Origin: Mycosarcoma maydis
Taxonomy: Eukaryota; Basidiomycota; Ustilaginomycetes; Ustilaginales
Reading direction: 5' to 3'
NCBI RefSeq assembly: GCF_000328475.2
Contig: NC_026483.1
Location: 558,001-622,000, forward strand
Length of the DNA: 64,000 nucleotides
In this document: positions 20,637-31,276 of the stretch, piece by piece
How positions within the stretch are numbered: the first letter of the stretch is position 1
How the letters are laid out: every line of letters starts with the position of its first letter
Translations under genes and position numbers: made by a program
The notes under the pieces: model-generated
Seen by the model: only the letters and a program-made list of their open reading frames with translations
Databases searched by the model: none
Told to the model about the DNA's origin: nothing

Positions 20637-23600
20637 ATGGGCCCGTCCAGACACACCAGAGCAGCCGCGGCTGCGTCGGCTGGATCCCCGTCAAGTCGAT
20701 ATGGTGATTCCGCTTCCCCTTCAGCTCTCACGTCTACCGGTCTGCATTCCTCAAGAACACCGACACGACCTTCGCCGTATACAAGGACACCGACGAAACC
20801 ATCCTCGTCGTCCTCACTTACCGTCGGCCCTAGCACGCCTACATCGCGTACCAGCTCGCCCATGATGCTGCGCGAGATCTTTTCTATGATCAGCCCATTC
20901 CGTGGCCTCAGCAGAGCACGTCGCTCGGCTGCCTTTGGAGGAGCTGATGAGGTTGACATGGACGAAGTGACACCAGATGCGGCTGAAAAAGATGCCAAGC
21001 TTGGACAGCCTTCAAAGCTCGACGATGTCCAAGAGGCTGTCGGCATAGAGGACCGCACGATCGAAGAAGCAGAGGAAGGCCTCTCTACCGGTGCTTTTGA
21101 ATCTTCTGCACAGAAAGCGCCAAGCAGTCAGCTGAGTGTGCTTTCAGAAGCACGCTCGGCATCCCGGTCACCGAGCCCAAGACCTCGCTCGCGGCTCGCT
21201 GCGCCGCCCAAGTCTTTGCCATTGGCGGATAGTGGGCTCGTCACACCTGGCCTCCGCCGCCAATTCGACAAGGCACAGTCGGTTGCAGTCTCGTCGACAC
21301 CTATTCCGTCGACCTCGTTTGCACCTAACCTCACTCAGACCAGTCCCGTGTCTCGAAACTACGATCTGCTCGCCCGCTTTTTCTCCGAGAAGCAACGAGG
21401 CGGTCAAGGTGGACTTACCGAAGTCGAGGTTGAAGGCTGCATTCGACTGATCGAAGAGAGCATGGCCTCTGGTCGCAACCTTGAATCCGAATTTACGAGC
21501 GCCCCCAACTACGTGCGACACTTGGCGCCTAAACAGACGAGCGGTTTCGCTCCGTCTTCCCGGGCCAGCAGTGTTGCACCTCCTGCTCTGCCATCTTCGC
21601 AGAGCACGACTACGCTCTTCCACCCAGGCACCAGCAAGTTCAACACATCATCGAGTGCATATTCGTTTCTCGCCCCGCGTGCGCCTGCATCGCAGCCAGG
21701 CTTCGGCGGCGCGACATCGTCATCTGCTCGCAGGCGACCCATATATCTTGGACCAGGCATGAGCGGACTCTCGCTCCATCGCCGCAGACCTGTGGTGGCG
21801 AGTGCATCGCGCGCAGCAGCCATGTCGAAGCCCACGGCCTTCGGGTCGATGCCGCGATCCAGTACGGACCCCGACTTGGCAAGATTCGACAGGGATGCAG
21901 CAGACCAATTACAAGATGCTTCTGATCGAACCGAAGAGGCCAAGCGTCGTCGTACCGGCATGCACGCCGCAGGTTCCGCGTCATCTTCGAATGGCCGCGC
22001 TCCGACCGCCGATCAAACAGTTCAGTTCGAGCCTGCATACGAAGGGCAAGCACGTCAGAGCAGCTTGCTTGCAAAAAACATCGCGGTACCAATGTCGGCC
22101 AATGTAACGCTGGGCTCCTCTTTGAAGCGAGCTGCTCCATCGCCGGAGACGATCGCTGCCGCTTCGATCAAGTCGAGCCCACCAAAGACAACTACCCGCA
22201 CTGCCAGCGCCATCCAAGACATTCTCAAGGCCACTCCGCCTGTGCGTCCTCCCACACAGCCCGAGCTTATCAATCCTTATCAGTCGGCTGCGCCTTTGTC
22301 TGCCAAGAGCAAGACGACGGCTGGATATGATTCAGCCCAGACGACGCCTCCTCGCCGTTCGGCTCGCACTTCGATGCTCACGCGCGCCAAAGCGAGGGAG
22401 ACAGCCAGGGCAGCCGAAAAGCACAGCCCTCCCAAGGAGTCAGTGCTCGACCTCATCGAGCGGACTGCGCCCAAGACAGCCAGCCAGAGAAAGGCAGTCA
22501 TCGATGCGTCGGAGCACGAGCGCAATGGTCTCGCTTCATCGACCGACTCGGCAACGAAGCCCATTGCAGAGCAAGCGACGACGGAAGAGCGTAGGCTGCA
22601 GAAGACGGAAGAGGTGCAGCGACGACTTGAAGCGCTCAACAAGGCAAAGAGTCAGCAGAAGGAAGAGCAGAGCAGCATATCTAAACCTGCAACCGCTAAC
22701 AACGCATCCACGGTAAAGGTAGCGACAAGCCTCGTCCCTCCACAATACACCGCGAGCAAGCCCAAAAAGCCATCGCCGCTATCGGCTGCTTTCCAGGCAC
22801 CCGATTCGCCCAGCTCCGACTCGGAGACGGTGTCAGCGTCGCCTGCTCAGGCGCGTGCTCCATCCGTTGCGCAACCGAGCTTCAGCTTTGGCAGCCCAGC
22901 CAAGGCAACAGTTCCCTCGTCTGGCTTTTCGTTCAGCACGGCTAAACCTGATCGTGCTTCGGCGGCATCCGCTGCTACCACTCTTACAGCGGCTGCAACT
23001 CCGTCTGGTGGGTTCTCATTTTCAAAGCCAGAGGCTTCAGTAAAACCAGCAACGACATCTGCAGCGCCTGCAAGTATTCCGTCATTTTCCTTCAGTCCGG
23101 TCGCAACTGCATCAGCACAGCAGAAGCCGGCTGCAAGCTCTGCTCCCGCAAATGCCGGTTTCAGCTTTTCGCACCATTCGGATGCACTGGTGTCAAGTTC
23201 GAGCAAATCGGTGTCGACGCAACCCAACTCGATCCGAAGTCAGGTGCTGGACGAAGATGCCGCTTGCCTGCCCCGATTTGATTGGCAAGTACCCACTGTT
23301 TCGGCGCCTATTCGTGGTCAAGCAAGCCAGGTGCTGCGGGACGAGATCAAGTTGGTGGCCCAAGCGGCTTTGCCCAAGTTTGACTTCATTTACGAGATCG
23401 AGACATGCTCGGACACGCCCAAAAGTGCTGCGACCGAGGCTGCTTCGCCACTGAGCACTGGATTCAACTTTTGCGCTCCAATTGCGGCGTCAGCGTCCCC
23501 TGCTGCCACTACAAATTCCGATAATGATACCGAGACAGATACAACGGATGATCCGAGCAAAATCACGTCCTCCGGTCTGCTTGGCGAAGGCGAGGGCGAA

Positions 23601-23927
23601 GAATCCGAATCGACTCTCTTGACGGTGCGCTCGAAAATCTGGAAATTCGACATGTCCACGAAATCTTGGAAAGACCTCGGCGTGTGCATCGCTAAGGTCA
23701 AATACGACTCGTCCACCAACAAGCATCGACTGCTGGCTCGCAACGAAGCGAACGGCAAGGTTGCGGTCAACTTTTTGGTATACAAAGGGTTGAAGAGTAG
23801 TCTGGAAAAGACAGTGAATGCGTTTTTGGGATTCGAGGGACAGGAGCCGACGCAGTACAGGATCAAGGTCAAGACAGAGCAAGATGCAAAGGAGCTCAAG
23901 AGCGTGTTGGAGGAGGCAGCCGCGTAA
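20637..23927 (+). CDS. NUP2: FG nucleoporin with Ran-binding domain (Nup2-like)
   Basis: A 1096-residue nuclear pore basket protein. The C-terminal 105 residues (about 990-1095) form a Ran-binding domain: LLTVRSKIWKFD, WKDLGVCIAKVKYD, HRLLARNEANGKVAVNFLVYKG. Ahead of it (about 745-955) lie five FSF-type FG repeats (FSFGS, FSFST, FSFSK, FSFSP, FSFSH). The front half is Ser/Ala-rich and disordered. It has one hydrophobic helix at about 78-95 (MMLREIFSMISPFRGLSRA) that could be an amphipathic membrane anchor of the Nup60/Nup153 kind. Expected role: binding Ran-GTP and importins during nuclear transport. The combination is compatible with Nup2 or with a Nup60/Nup153-like basket protein; I favour Nup2 because of the Ran-binding domain. 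No introns needed. Confidence 0.85.
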   Translation: MGPSRHTRAAAAASAGSPSSRYGDSASPSALTSTGLHSSRTPTRPSPYTRTPTKPSSSSSLTVGPSTPTSRTSSPMMLREIFSMISPFRGLSRARRSAAFGGADEVDMDEVTPDAAEKDAKLGQPSKLDDVQEAVGIEDRTIEEAEEGLSTGAFESSAQKAPSSQLSVLSEARSASRSPSPRPRSRLAAPPKSLPLADSGLVTPGLRRQFDKAQSVAVSSTPIPSTSFAPNLTQTSPVSRNYDLLARFFSEKQRGGQGGLTEVEVEGCIRLIEESMASGRNLESEFTSAPNYVRHLAPKQTSGFAPSSRASSVAPPALPSSQSTTTLFHPGTSKFNTSSSAYSFLAPRAPASQPGFGGATSSSARRRPIYLGPGMSGLSLHRRRPVVASASRAAAMSKPTAFGSMPRSSTDPDLARFDRDAADQLQDASDRTEEAKRRRTGMHAAGSASSSNGRAPTADQTVQFEPAYEGQARQSSLLAKNIAVPMSANVTLGSSLKRAAPSPETIAAASIKSSPPKTTTRTASAIQDILKATPPVRPPTQPELINPYQSAAPLSAKSKTTAGYDSAQTTPPRRSARTSMLTRAKARETARAAEKHSPPKESVLDLIERTAPKTASQRKAVIDASEHERNGLASSTDSATKPIAEQATTEERRLQKTEEVQRRLEALNKAKSQQKEEQSSISKPATANNASTVKVATSLVPPQYTASKPKKPSPLSAAFQAPDSPSSDSETVSASPAQARAPSVAQPSFSFGSPAKATVPSSGFSFSTAKPDRASAASAATTLTAAATPSGGFSFSKPEASVKPATTSAAPASIPSFSFSPVATASAQQKPAASSAPANAGFSFSHHSDALVSSSSKSVSTQPNSIRSQVLDEDAACLPRFDWQVPTVSAPIRGQASQVLRDEIKLVAQAALPKFDFIYEIETCSDTPKSAATEAASPLSTGFNFCAPIAASASPAATTNSDNDTETDTTDDPSKITSSGLLGEGEGEESESTLLTVRSKIWKFDMSTKSWKDLGVCIAKVKYDSSTNKHRLLARNEANGKVAVNFLVYKGLKSSLEKTVNAFLGFEGQEPTQYRIKVKTEQDAKELKSVLEEAAA

Positions 23928-26900
23928 AGGTTGACAAGCATGCAGAGTCGGAAATGCTCAGGTGACAAGCACCACGGTGTGGATGTGTCGACTGTGTACT
24001 CGCGATGTGTCATTCTTCCCACTCTCCCCTACCCTACTCTTGCTTCTCCCTCTGAAACATGCCCCAAATATTTGATTGATCAGTCTTGCCCTCCGTGGCT
24101 GGTTGATTGAAGACGGTGGCTAGATCAACATCCCCCTTTTGCTAGGTGGGGTTTTCAAGAAACTAGGATTTAGGCCATTGCTTCTTTGACGCATCCGTGA
24201 AGATTGGCCCATTGAACGTTTCGTACATTTGCTTTCTCTTGGCACTCGCCACGTTTCGCTGTATAGCGTGAGGTTGATCTGTCGGTTTGCTCGGGGGACT
24301 GTGGACCGCGTTTGCGTGGCAGGTGAGGGCTGCTCTTTGATGCGTCTTGTCATACGAAGGAAACGTGGAGATGGATTCCTGCCAACTTTACTTGATCCAA
24401 GATGCAATCACGAATGTGTGCATTTGTATTTGTGGATATGGGATTGACGAGACTTTGTGTTTGCAACGGCGTCGGCGTGCCTGTGTGAAAATCTATTTCG
24501 ACGGACGTTCATATGGCGATCTGGATGGCTGCAGTCTTGCACACTCTCACATTCAGTGATCGACAAGGCATTTATGGTCCTAGAACAAAAAAACTCCTTC
24601 GGAGCGCCACTCTGTCTTGTTGGCTTCTCATCCCTGACTTTGGCTTGACGATCGGCTTGTCTTGCTTTTGATCGGCTTCGGTTGTGACGAGCCATGTTTC
24701 GACGAAACACCCGACGCAGAAATCGTGGCACGATTGAAAGAGGATTCCGGCTGAAATCTAAGCGGTACTTCGGGATTGGAGAGTTGAGAGGCACTGCGTC
24801 GCTGTTGGATGAGGCAATCACAAAGGCCAAACCGCGTTCCTCGAGACCTTTGGAATCCGGCGTTCTGTCTCATCTACATTCGTGATGTCTACGAGCACCA
24901 CTTGTTTCTGCGTACACCGGTGAAGCGGTTTGATTTGATCGTCTCCTCGCGGACACTCAAGATTCGTGATTGTGGAATTACTTCTGCGTATCAGCAATCA
25001 TCATGGATAACGTTCAGTTAAAGTTATACAGATCCTGACGCAGGATCAGACGCAAGGAATTCGTGATTCAAGATGGAAATTTGTGGTCACGGATCGGGAA
25101 TGTAACGGGAGCGGGACAAGTTCTGATTCAAACTCACAAACTCACATCGGTGATTCGAGCCGTCGCATTTTCCATCGTTCTCCTGGATTTAATACCGCGG
25201 ATCTGTCTGACTTCATTTTTGGATTCTCGGGACTAGTGAGCTCGATTAGGCACAACCAACGAGACGAAAGTCTAAGAAAAACTCCAAACCACAAATGAGG
25301 TCGCTACATTCTGAGTGCGAGGCGACAACCGACGCATGTCCCGATGCATACAGTGGCGAGTATGAGTTGCGAAGCGATGTTCTACCGAATCGCAGATCGG
25401 TAAGAATTACGAATGGCTTGCCTATCGACGCTTGTTCATGTCGACACATGCACCAAGTCGGAAACCGAAGCCGATTCGAGCTTGCAAGGCTATGATTTGA
25501 AAGCGAGAGAAACCCAATTTATGTATTATAAATTCACAATTTTGTCTTGCGCAGCACCAATATCACGAAAAGGACAACGCCCAGGAAGGGCCACCACTTC
25601 CGTTGGAACGCGTTTTGCACGCATCTCACGCCTTATTCGTACCGTCGTCTACGTTACAACCACCTTGCAAGCGATGCCAACGACCCTATCTGCATCGGCA
25701 CGTGCTAAAGTATGGAGCTGAATCTTTGCCAGCCGAAGCCTCGAGAACGCATCGAATCTGCACCGCTTAGACGAAGAATGAGCGTGTCTACCAGCGCAAA
25801 CCAGCCTAAATCCAAGATCAAATTAAGGTAGCTCGACGGCTTTTGCGATTTTTGCAGGCGGCGGCTCTCTAGTTTGAGCTCGGAATCCGACTGCATGATT
25901 ATTTACCCTTGTCACACTTTCAACGAGCGGAGGTGAACGAAAACCCAAGGTATCTACAAAATCGAGCATGTTTTCCTCGCTCAATATTTTGCCCAGTTGT
26001 CCAAAAGACGAACCGGTGTGTGCTTTGCACCACTATGTAGATGACTAATCCAGCAGCCAAGGTACTGTAAATAGTCTAGAGTCTGGATTTGCTGCTAAAT
26101 TTGAGAGTGGCTGCAGCTAGCGCGTCCAATCACACACTATTGATTCGTCACTTCTAAACTCCTACCCGGTCCCGCGCCTGGCATTTAGTTGTCAACAATG
26201 AATTCGGTACCATCAGTCGAAAAGCTTCGACAGCGATCACTCATTATCCACGCCCTACTGGAGACTCGAGAGAATCACGATCAACCAGTATGGAACGGCC
26301 AGAACGGACGCACTATGATGTGATGAAAATGCGGAGGTTGCAGCTTTTAAAACGTAAGGAGGCCGGCAATCGAAGGGATTTGAGTAAAACTCGGAGCGGA
26401 ATGCACAGAGCAAGACAGGGGAAATACGATAAGCTAGCACGAGAGATAGAAAAGGCGAGGTAGAATGCGGTACGATCACATATACGCAAGGCGACATAAA
26501 TGAGGCGAGGGACAAAATTTTAGAGCTCCTCCGATCGCTGTTTGCAGCAAATGCCTGAAATACCATCTGGTGAAGCAACCCCTGACCAACGCTTTATGCA
26601 GTTGCGAAGTCGCAACCTCGCCCTGTGTAAGGAGTGTATCTAAAGGGTCCAACCGACCTTGAGGGTCTTGATATATTTCAGAACAAGTTTAGCCGAGCAT
26701 TCGATCTCCAAGTGCAGATGACTATGAAGCATACAAGCGCCCGCAGAGCCGCATGTCTGCATTAGAAGCGCATTCCGCTTCACACCAGAGGAGCAAACAA
26801 AAAAAGTTAAGGTTTACAACTGCGCGCATACCACAGAGTCTTATTCTCTCCCCAGCCCGGTTTCTGGGTATAAGGCGAAAAAGAGAAAATGAAAGAAGAG

Positions 26901-29391
26901 GGGGAAAATGAGAGGCACGACACCGTAATTTGGACGGAGGAAGTCAGGTGATCTTGAATTGGCCCTTGTCAGGGTGTAAAGTGCCAATGCCGGATTCGAC
27001 ACTTTTCAGAATCCGCAGCAAAAGCATAACACATTGCCGGACAAAACAAAGGCTGGGGCTTGAGTCTGCGCCTGATGGCTTTTTGGATGCTGGAAAACTT
27101 CGTGCTTGTTCAAGTAACTTAGCGGTCTCTCGCCTTCCGCCCCTCACAGAGGCACCTGACTCCGTCGCCGAGAGTGCCGAAAATGGCAACACATTCACGA
27201 TTGACAAAGTTGGAGCACAAGCCATGCTAGCCCGACGAAACCGCCGCAAGCTAACTTGCACCTCTCGCTTCAAGTTTTAAGCCGCGGAATCAAGACAACA
27301 ACAGATAAACGCTTAGGGTGAGCTCGAGCTCGATTATGCTTACCTCGAAGGCCGTACATTCTATTTTGGACTGCCTCCAGTTCGCCAGATCGGATGCTGC
27401 ATGCCTCGGGGATGATGGCGAATCAAACTTACCGTAATCTCTCTGCAAGCCACAAGAACGACACTTTATCTTCTATTCGGATTAGCAATTCGCGGCTGGA
27501 CGCCCTGATATCGAAGAGAATGGTAAGATGTACAGTATATCGACTCGATCGCAGCGCCTTCTTCTGGATTGCTCGACAACACATATTAATAAATCAGCCA
27601 CGTTGCTGCTGGTTGCGGATCCTTGTCCGTCAGCACAGCAGCGAGGAACGAAACTGGTGCCGGCGTTGGTCAGGTAAGCCGTTCGTAGCCTGGCGTGACA
27701 CGGCGGTGGATGGGAAGCGCAGTCCATACTACTTTGCGTGTGCCATTTCCGGCACAAATGAAGGGGCAAAGGGATTTAAACGACGGGATGAGTTGGGGAT
27801 TGTAACGCAGGTGACAATCTCAATAACAGCCACTCGCCACCGATGGTTGTGGAAGCACCCAAGTTTTGAGTCACAGCTACCATCCGGAAATGCGGTGGAA
27901 AATTGAATTATTGATTGTGGACGCCGTGAGGCACCGTCTGACAAGCATAGTCCATCGTTTCCACCTTCTCGCTCAACCATATCCCGCACCGTATCCCGGT
28001 GGCACTTTAAACAAAGTAATGCTCAGCGGTCAAAAACTCTATTATTAAAAAAATACCAACGATCAGAAAATATTAATGTACACAGTATAGAAGGAAAAAG
28101 AAGTTAAAAATAGAGAGATAAAATCTTATAGATAGAATTCCTTTTGTGCTTACACGAAATCTGCGTTCTGATCGCTCTTCGTTGAGAGCTCTTCGGAATC
28201 CATGAAGGCTGTCCAACGTTCCTCTGATCCCTGACGATGGAATCTTTGATATGGATCAAGTATTAGCATCGACCCGAAAGCTCTTCTCGTCGATCTCCTT
28301 GCGCATGCTCTTCTTCATAGTCCGCTTCATCCTTGCTGACGTTCGAAAGCGCTTCCATTTCATCAGCGAGTATTGGCCAGACACTGCTCCTGCGAGGAGA
28401 TGCCTAATACATAATCACATAGCCTGATGATCTGCCTCTTTCTGGTCGCTTTATCTTGTATTTCCAGTGTCGGAGCTGCTGATCGCTTCGGTACACGAGC
28501 TGAGCTTGCTCAAAGTCGGTCGAGCTGATATGTGCTTCGTTTGCGGCGTGTGTTCAGAAAAGGACTTAGCGAGTCTGACCTCGCGCCCAGCTCACCGTGT
28601 CACTGACCCTGTGGATTAACTTATGAGACACATTCGTGATTTCTGGTTGTGTTCGTCTCCCTTTTTTATATATATTTATTTTCATATTTTTGGTGCCACT
28701 GCTCTAGAGCTTACTTCTGAACCTAATTTGCTACCAAGTTTTGAAGCACAGCCAAGTTTGTTGCTAACACGGGAGGATTGCTCGCCACCGATTAATCACG
28801 AATCACTTTTGCAACACTCATCACTCTAGATGTGCTGTACCAGATGTCAGCAGTCAGCATCTATTCGTGATTCGTTCAGCCGTTCTGGACCAGGTCGGAA
28901 CGCCTTCACAAAGCCACACACACGCAAATATACATGTTGCCCCCTCGTTGCCTTCACCCCACCATCCACGCCCCCTCACATACACTCACACATCCCATCC
29001 GACTTTATGGCGACGTTGCTTCGCTGATTACTCACCTCGGTCGTCTTTCTTGCTACGACTTCCATCGAACCATCTGTACTTTCTGTCGTTCACTCTGCCC
29101 CTCGATTTCCCTTGAGATTGTCACCTTGGTCGATCCTTGTCTTGGCCCTAGTCTTCGGTCCATCAGCTGTCTTGCCATCTCTTCGACTGAAAAGCTGCTC
29201 TGAAGTCGACAATCACGTTTCGCTGATCACGACGAACTCCGAAGGCTCTATTCAGCCGCACCATCCATTCTGTCGTCAACCACGCTTCTCAACGACACTT
29301 GCCTGTTCGTTCGCGTCGGCTAAATCCCCTCTTATCCTTGTGTCCCATCGCGCCGACCTCTCAGTCCATTTGCAGATCGTTCTTTGGCACA
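23928..29391. other. 5.4 kb gene desert with probable decayed element
   Basis: The longest gene-free stretch. From about 25.1 to 28.6 kb base composition is visibly more AT-rich than the flanks, and I found no exact copy of the ATTCGTGATT repeat between 25068 and 28632, although it is common outside. Short frames occur on both strands but none has a clear start, codon bias or domain. One stretch on the minus strand (28263-28610) looks like decayed coding sequence and is listed separately. The last 750 bases are C/T-rich and are probably promoter and leader of the WOPR gene. No tRNA was recognised by eye. Confidence 0.5.
28263..28610 (-). pseudogene. decayed reading frame, possible retroelement integrase C-terminus
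   Basis: Read on the minus strand in a single frame, this stretch gives protein-like sequence broken by a few stops (at about 28566, 28554 and 28404). Intact pieces of 49 codons (28553-28407) and 46 codons (28403-28266) precede a final stop at 28265-28263. The first contains FEQAQLVYRSDQQLRHWKYK and the second WPILADEMEALSNVSKDEAD. The first resembles, from memory, the region near the end of Ty3/gypsy integrases where a QLV-VYRSD phrase follows a His/Asn-containing helix. No long terminal repeat or other pol domain was found nearby, so it would be only a fragment. An unrelated decayed gene is equally possible. Confidence 0.3.
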
Positions 29392-31276
29392 ATGCCAGGT
29401 CCTCACAGCAACATCTCGTATCCTCACGATCGATACTCGCATCANNNNNNNNNNNNNNNNNNNNNNNNNNNNNNNNNNNNNNNNNNNNNNNNNNNNNNNN
29501 NNNNNNNNNNNNNNNNNNNNNNNNNNNNNNNNNNNNNNNNNNNNAGAGCCATACTATGCATACGGAGCTCGATCTCCTACGTCCACCGCTTCGGCACAGC
29601 TGCATCAAGTGCCGTTCGCGTACGATCACCACACTCAGCCAAAACACTCGTCTCATCTCCCCACACACGCCCGTCATCCGTACGGCTCGCATTACGCCTC
29701 CTTGTCTTCGACGGGCTCCTCGGCCTCCTCTTCGCCCCAAGCCATGCGTGCCCCCGTGTCGCACTCATTGTCCATGTCCGTCGGCTCGCAGCAGCAGCCT
29801 ACCTATCGAGGTCACATCAAGACCACCAAGGATGCCATCCTTTTGCTTGCCGCCTGCGACTTGGTCGACAACGCTGGCACACCGGGCTTGCCCCCACCTC
29901 GCCGTGTCAAGCGCCGTCTTTTGGACTCTGAACGCGCCGATGTTATTTGCTCTGGTAGCATCTTTGTGTGGGACGAAAAAGAGGCCGGTATGCGACGTTG
30001 GACCGATGGCAAGTGTTGGTCTGCCAGTCGAGTCAGTGGCTGTTTCCTCACCTATCGCGAGCTCGAAGCACGCAAGAAGCCGTCGTCTAGCATCACGGGC
30101 GGTCCCACATCTAACCTCTACAAGGCTGAGGGTCTTATCAAGCAGTCGTTCAGCATGACCACCACCTCAGGTCGTAAGCTGCATGTGATCTCGTACTACA
30201 CAAAACGAGACGTGCGCGAGGGTTTGCTGCGCCGTGTCAGCGAAGACCCGCGCTTTGTCGGCGAAAACGGCGGCGAGTGGGGTCTGCACGTCGACGAGGC
30301 CGAGTATCCTGATCCGATCAGCCGCGCCGGTGAGCTTCCGCCTGGCGTCAATCCCCAAGACCCTGAAGGCTCTCAGTCGCCCCCCAGTCCAGCGCACCTG
30401 GAACCTGCTCGCGGTTCGACCATCACGCACCCCAGGAACATCGGATACGAGCCTCGTCGCGTCTCTCCAGCGCCCAAATCGTACGTTGACGAGCGCGCCC
30501 ATGGCGAGCGTAGCCGCTTGTCTCCTGACCCAAGAGAACCCTGCTCCCTTTCTCCGTGCGAGTCTGCTTCAAGACATGAGCTGGTCAGTCACGAGCCTCA
30601 CTACCGACCTATTAAGAAGGAGCCTCTCGACAGACTTTCATATCCTGCCGACGTGACGCCGCTGCATGAAGCACGCGGTCTGCTGCCTATTCGACCCATC
30701 CCTGTCGACTCCAAGTACGCAGAGTTTGCGTTGCGTGGTAGCAGCAAGCATGTCGTTCGGGAGATATCGCCTTGCTCGGGCCACGATGCAGGACACGCAT
30801 ATGGCCGCAAGCGATCGTATCAAGAGTTCCGCGGGACAGCCTCGTCGTTCGACGAAGGGCGCGACGACGTCAAGCCCGCCTGTCCTCGCACCCAGCGTAT
30901 GCGCAGTTGGAGCGCAAGCAGCCCCGACACGACTGTCCAGGATGTTCTTGCGCCAATTCGTCCGCTCGGTCGTGTCGGATCGGACGATGAGGCGATTCCG
31001 CAGCTTCGTACCACCCATGTTATGCCGCCGCTGGGGTTCAAGGATCAGCACGACTCGGCTGTAGGAGCTCTTCTCAGCTTGCGCAGTGGTAGTGGTTCGA
31101 GCGACGACTCTGGGTCTTTGCCGATGCACTCCAAGAAGGTTGGTGCAGCTTCTTCTCTGTCTCATTCACCCACATCAACGGCGCCCAGCAGCGCTGCAGC
31201 AGACGATGTATCTGCTAAACCTGGCTTTTCGCGAATGGACCGTGCTGCGCTCGACCGATTCAGCGTTCGCATCTGA
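29392..31276 (+). CDS. WOPR (Gti1/Pac2/Wor1) transcription factor, interrupted by assembly gap
   Basis: Sequence-specific transcription factor of the WOPR family, whose members (Wor1, Gti1/Pac2, smut Ros1) govern morphological switches and sporulation. It starts at ATG 29392 (MPGPHSNISYPHDRYSH), runs into 100 N at 29445-29544, and resumes in another register at GAG 29546 with 576 residues. The first WOPR box follows (YRGHIKTTKDAILLLAACDL, LLDSERADVICSGSIFVWDE, RRWTDGKCWSASRVSGCFLTYREL), then the second (GLIKQSFSMTTTSGRKLHVI, SYYTKRDVREGLLRR). The tail is Ser/Pro-rich. The frame difference implies the true gap length is a multiple of three if no intron lies in it; the flanks suggest a His/Ser/Pro-rich low-complexity stretch. 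Which WOPR paralogue this is cannot be told without comparison. Confidence 0.88.
29445..29544. other. assembly gap, 100 N
   Basis: Exactly 100 undetermined bases, the usual placeholder for a gap of unknown length. It lies inside the N-terminal coding part of the WOPR gene. Confidence 0.98.

Noticed and set aside
26930..27906. Two frames of 116 and 170 codons in the desert region
   Set aside because: Rich in Cys, Trp, Arg and His without domain or codon bias; opposite-strand frames look equally plausible.
29112..30158. 348-codon frame across the first assembly gap
   Set aside because: Joined only through the placeholder Ns and out of register with the clear WOPR domain.
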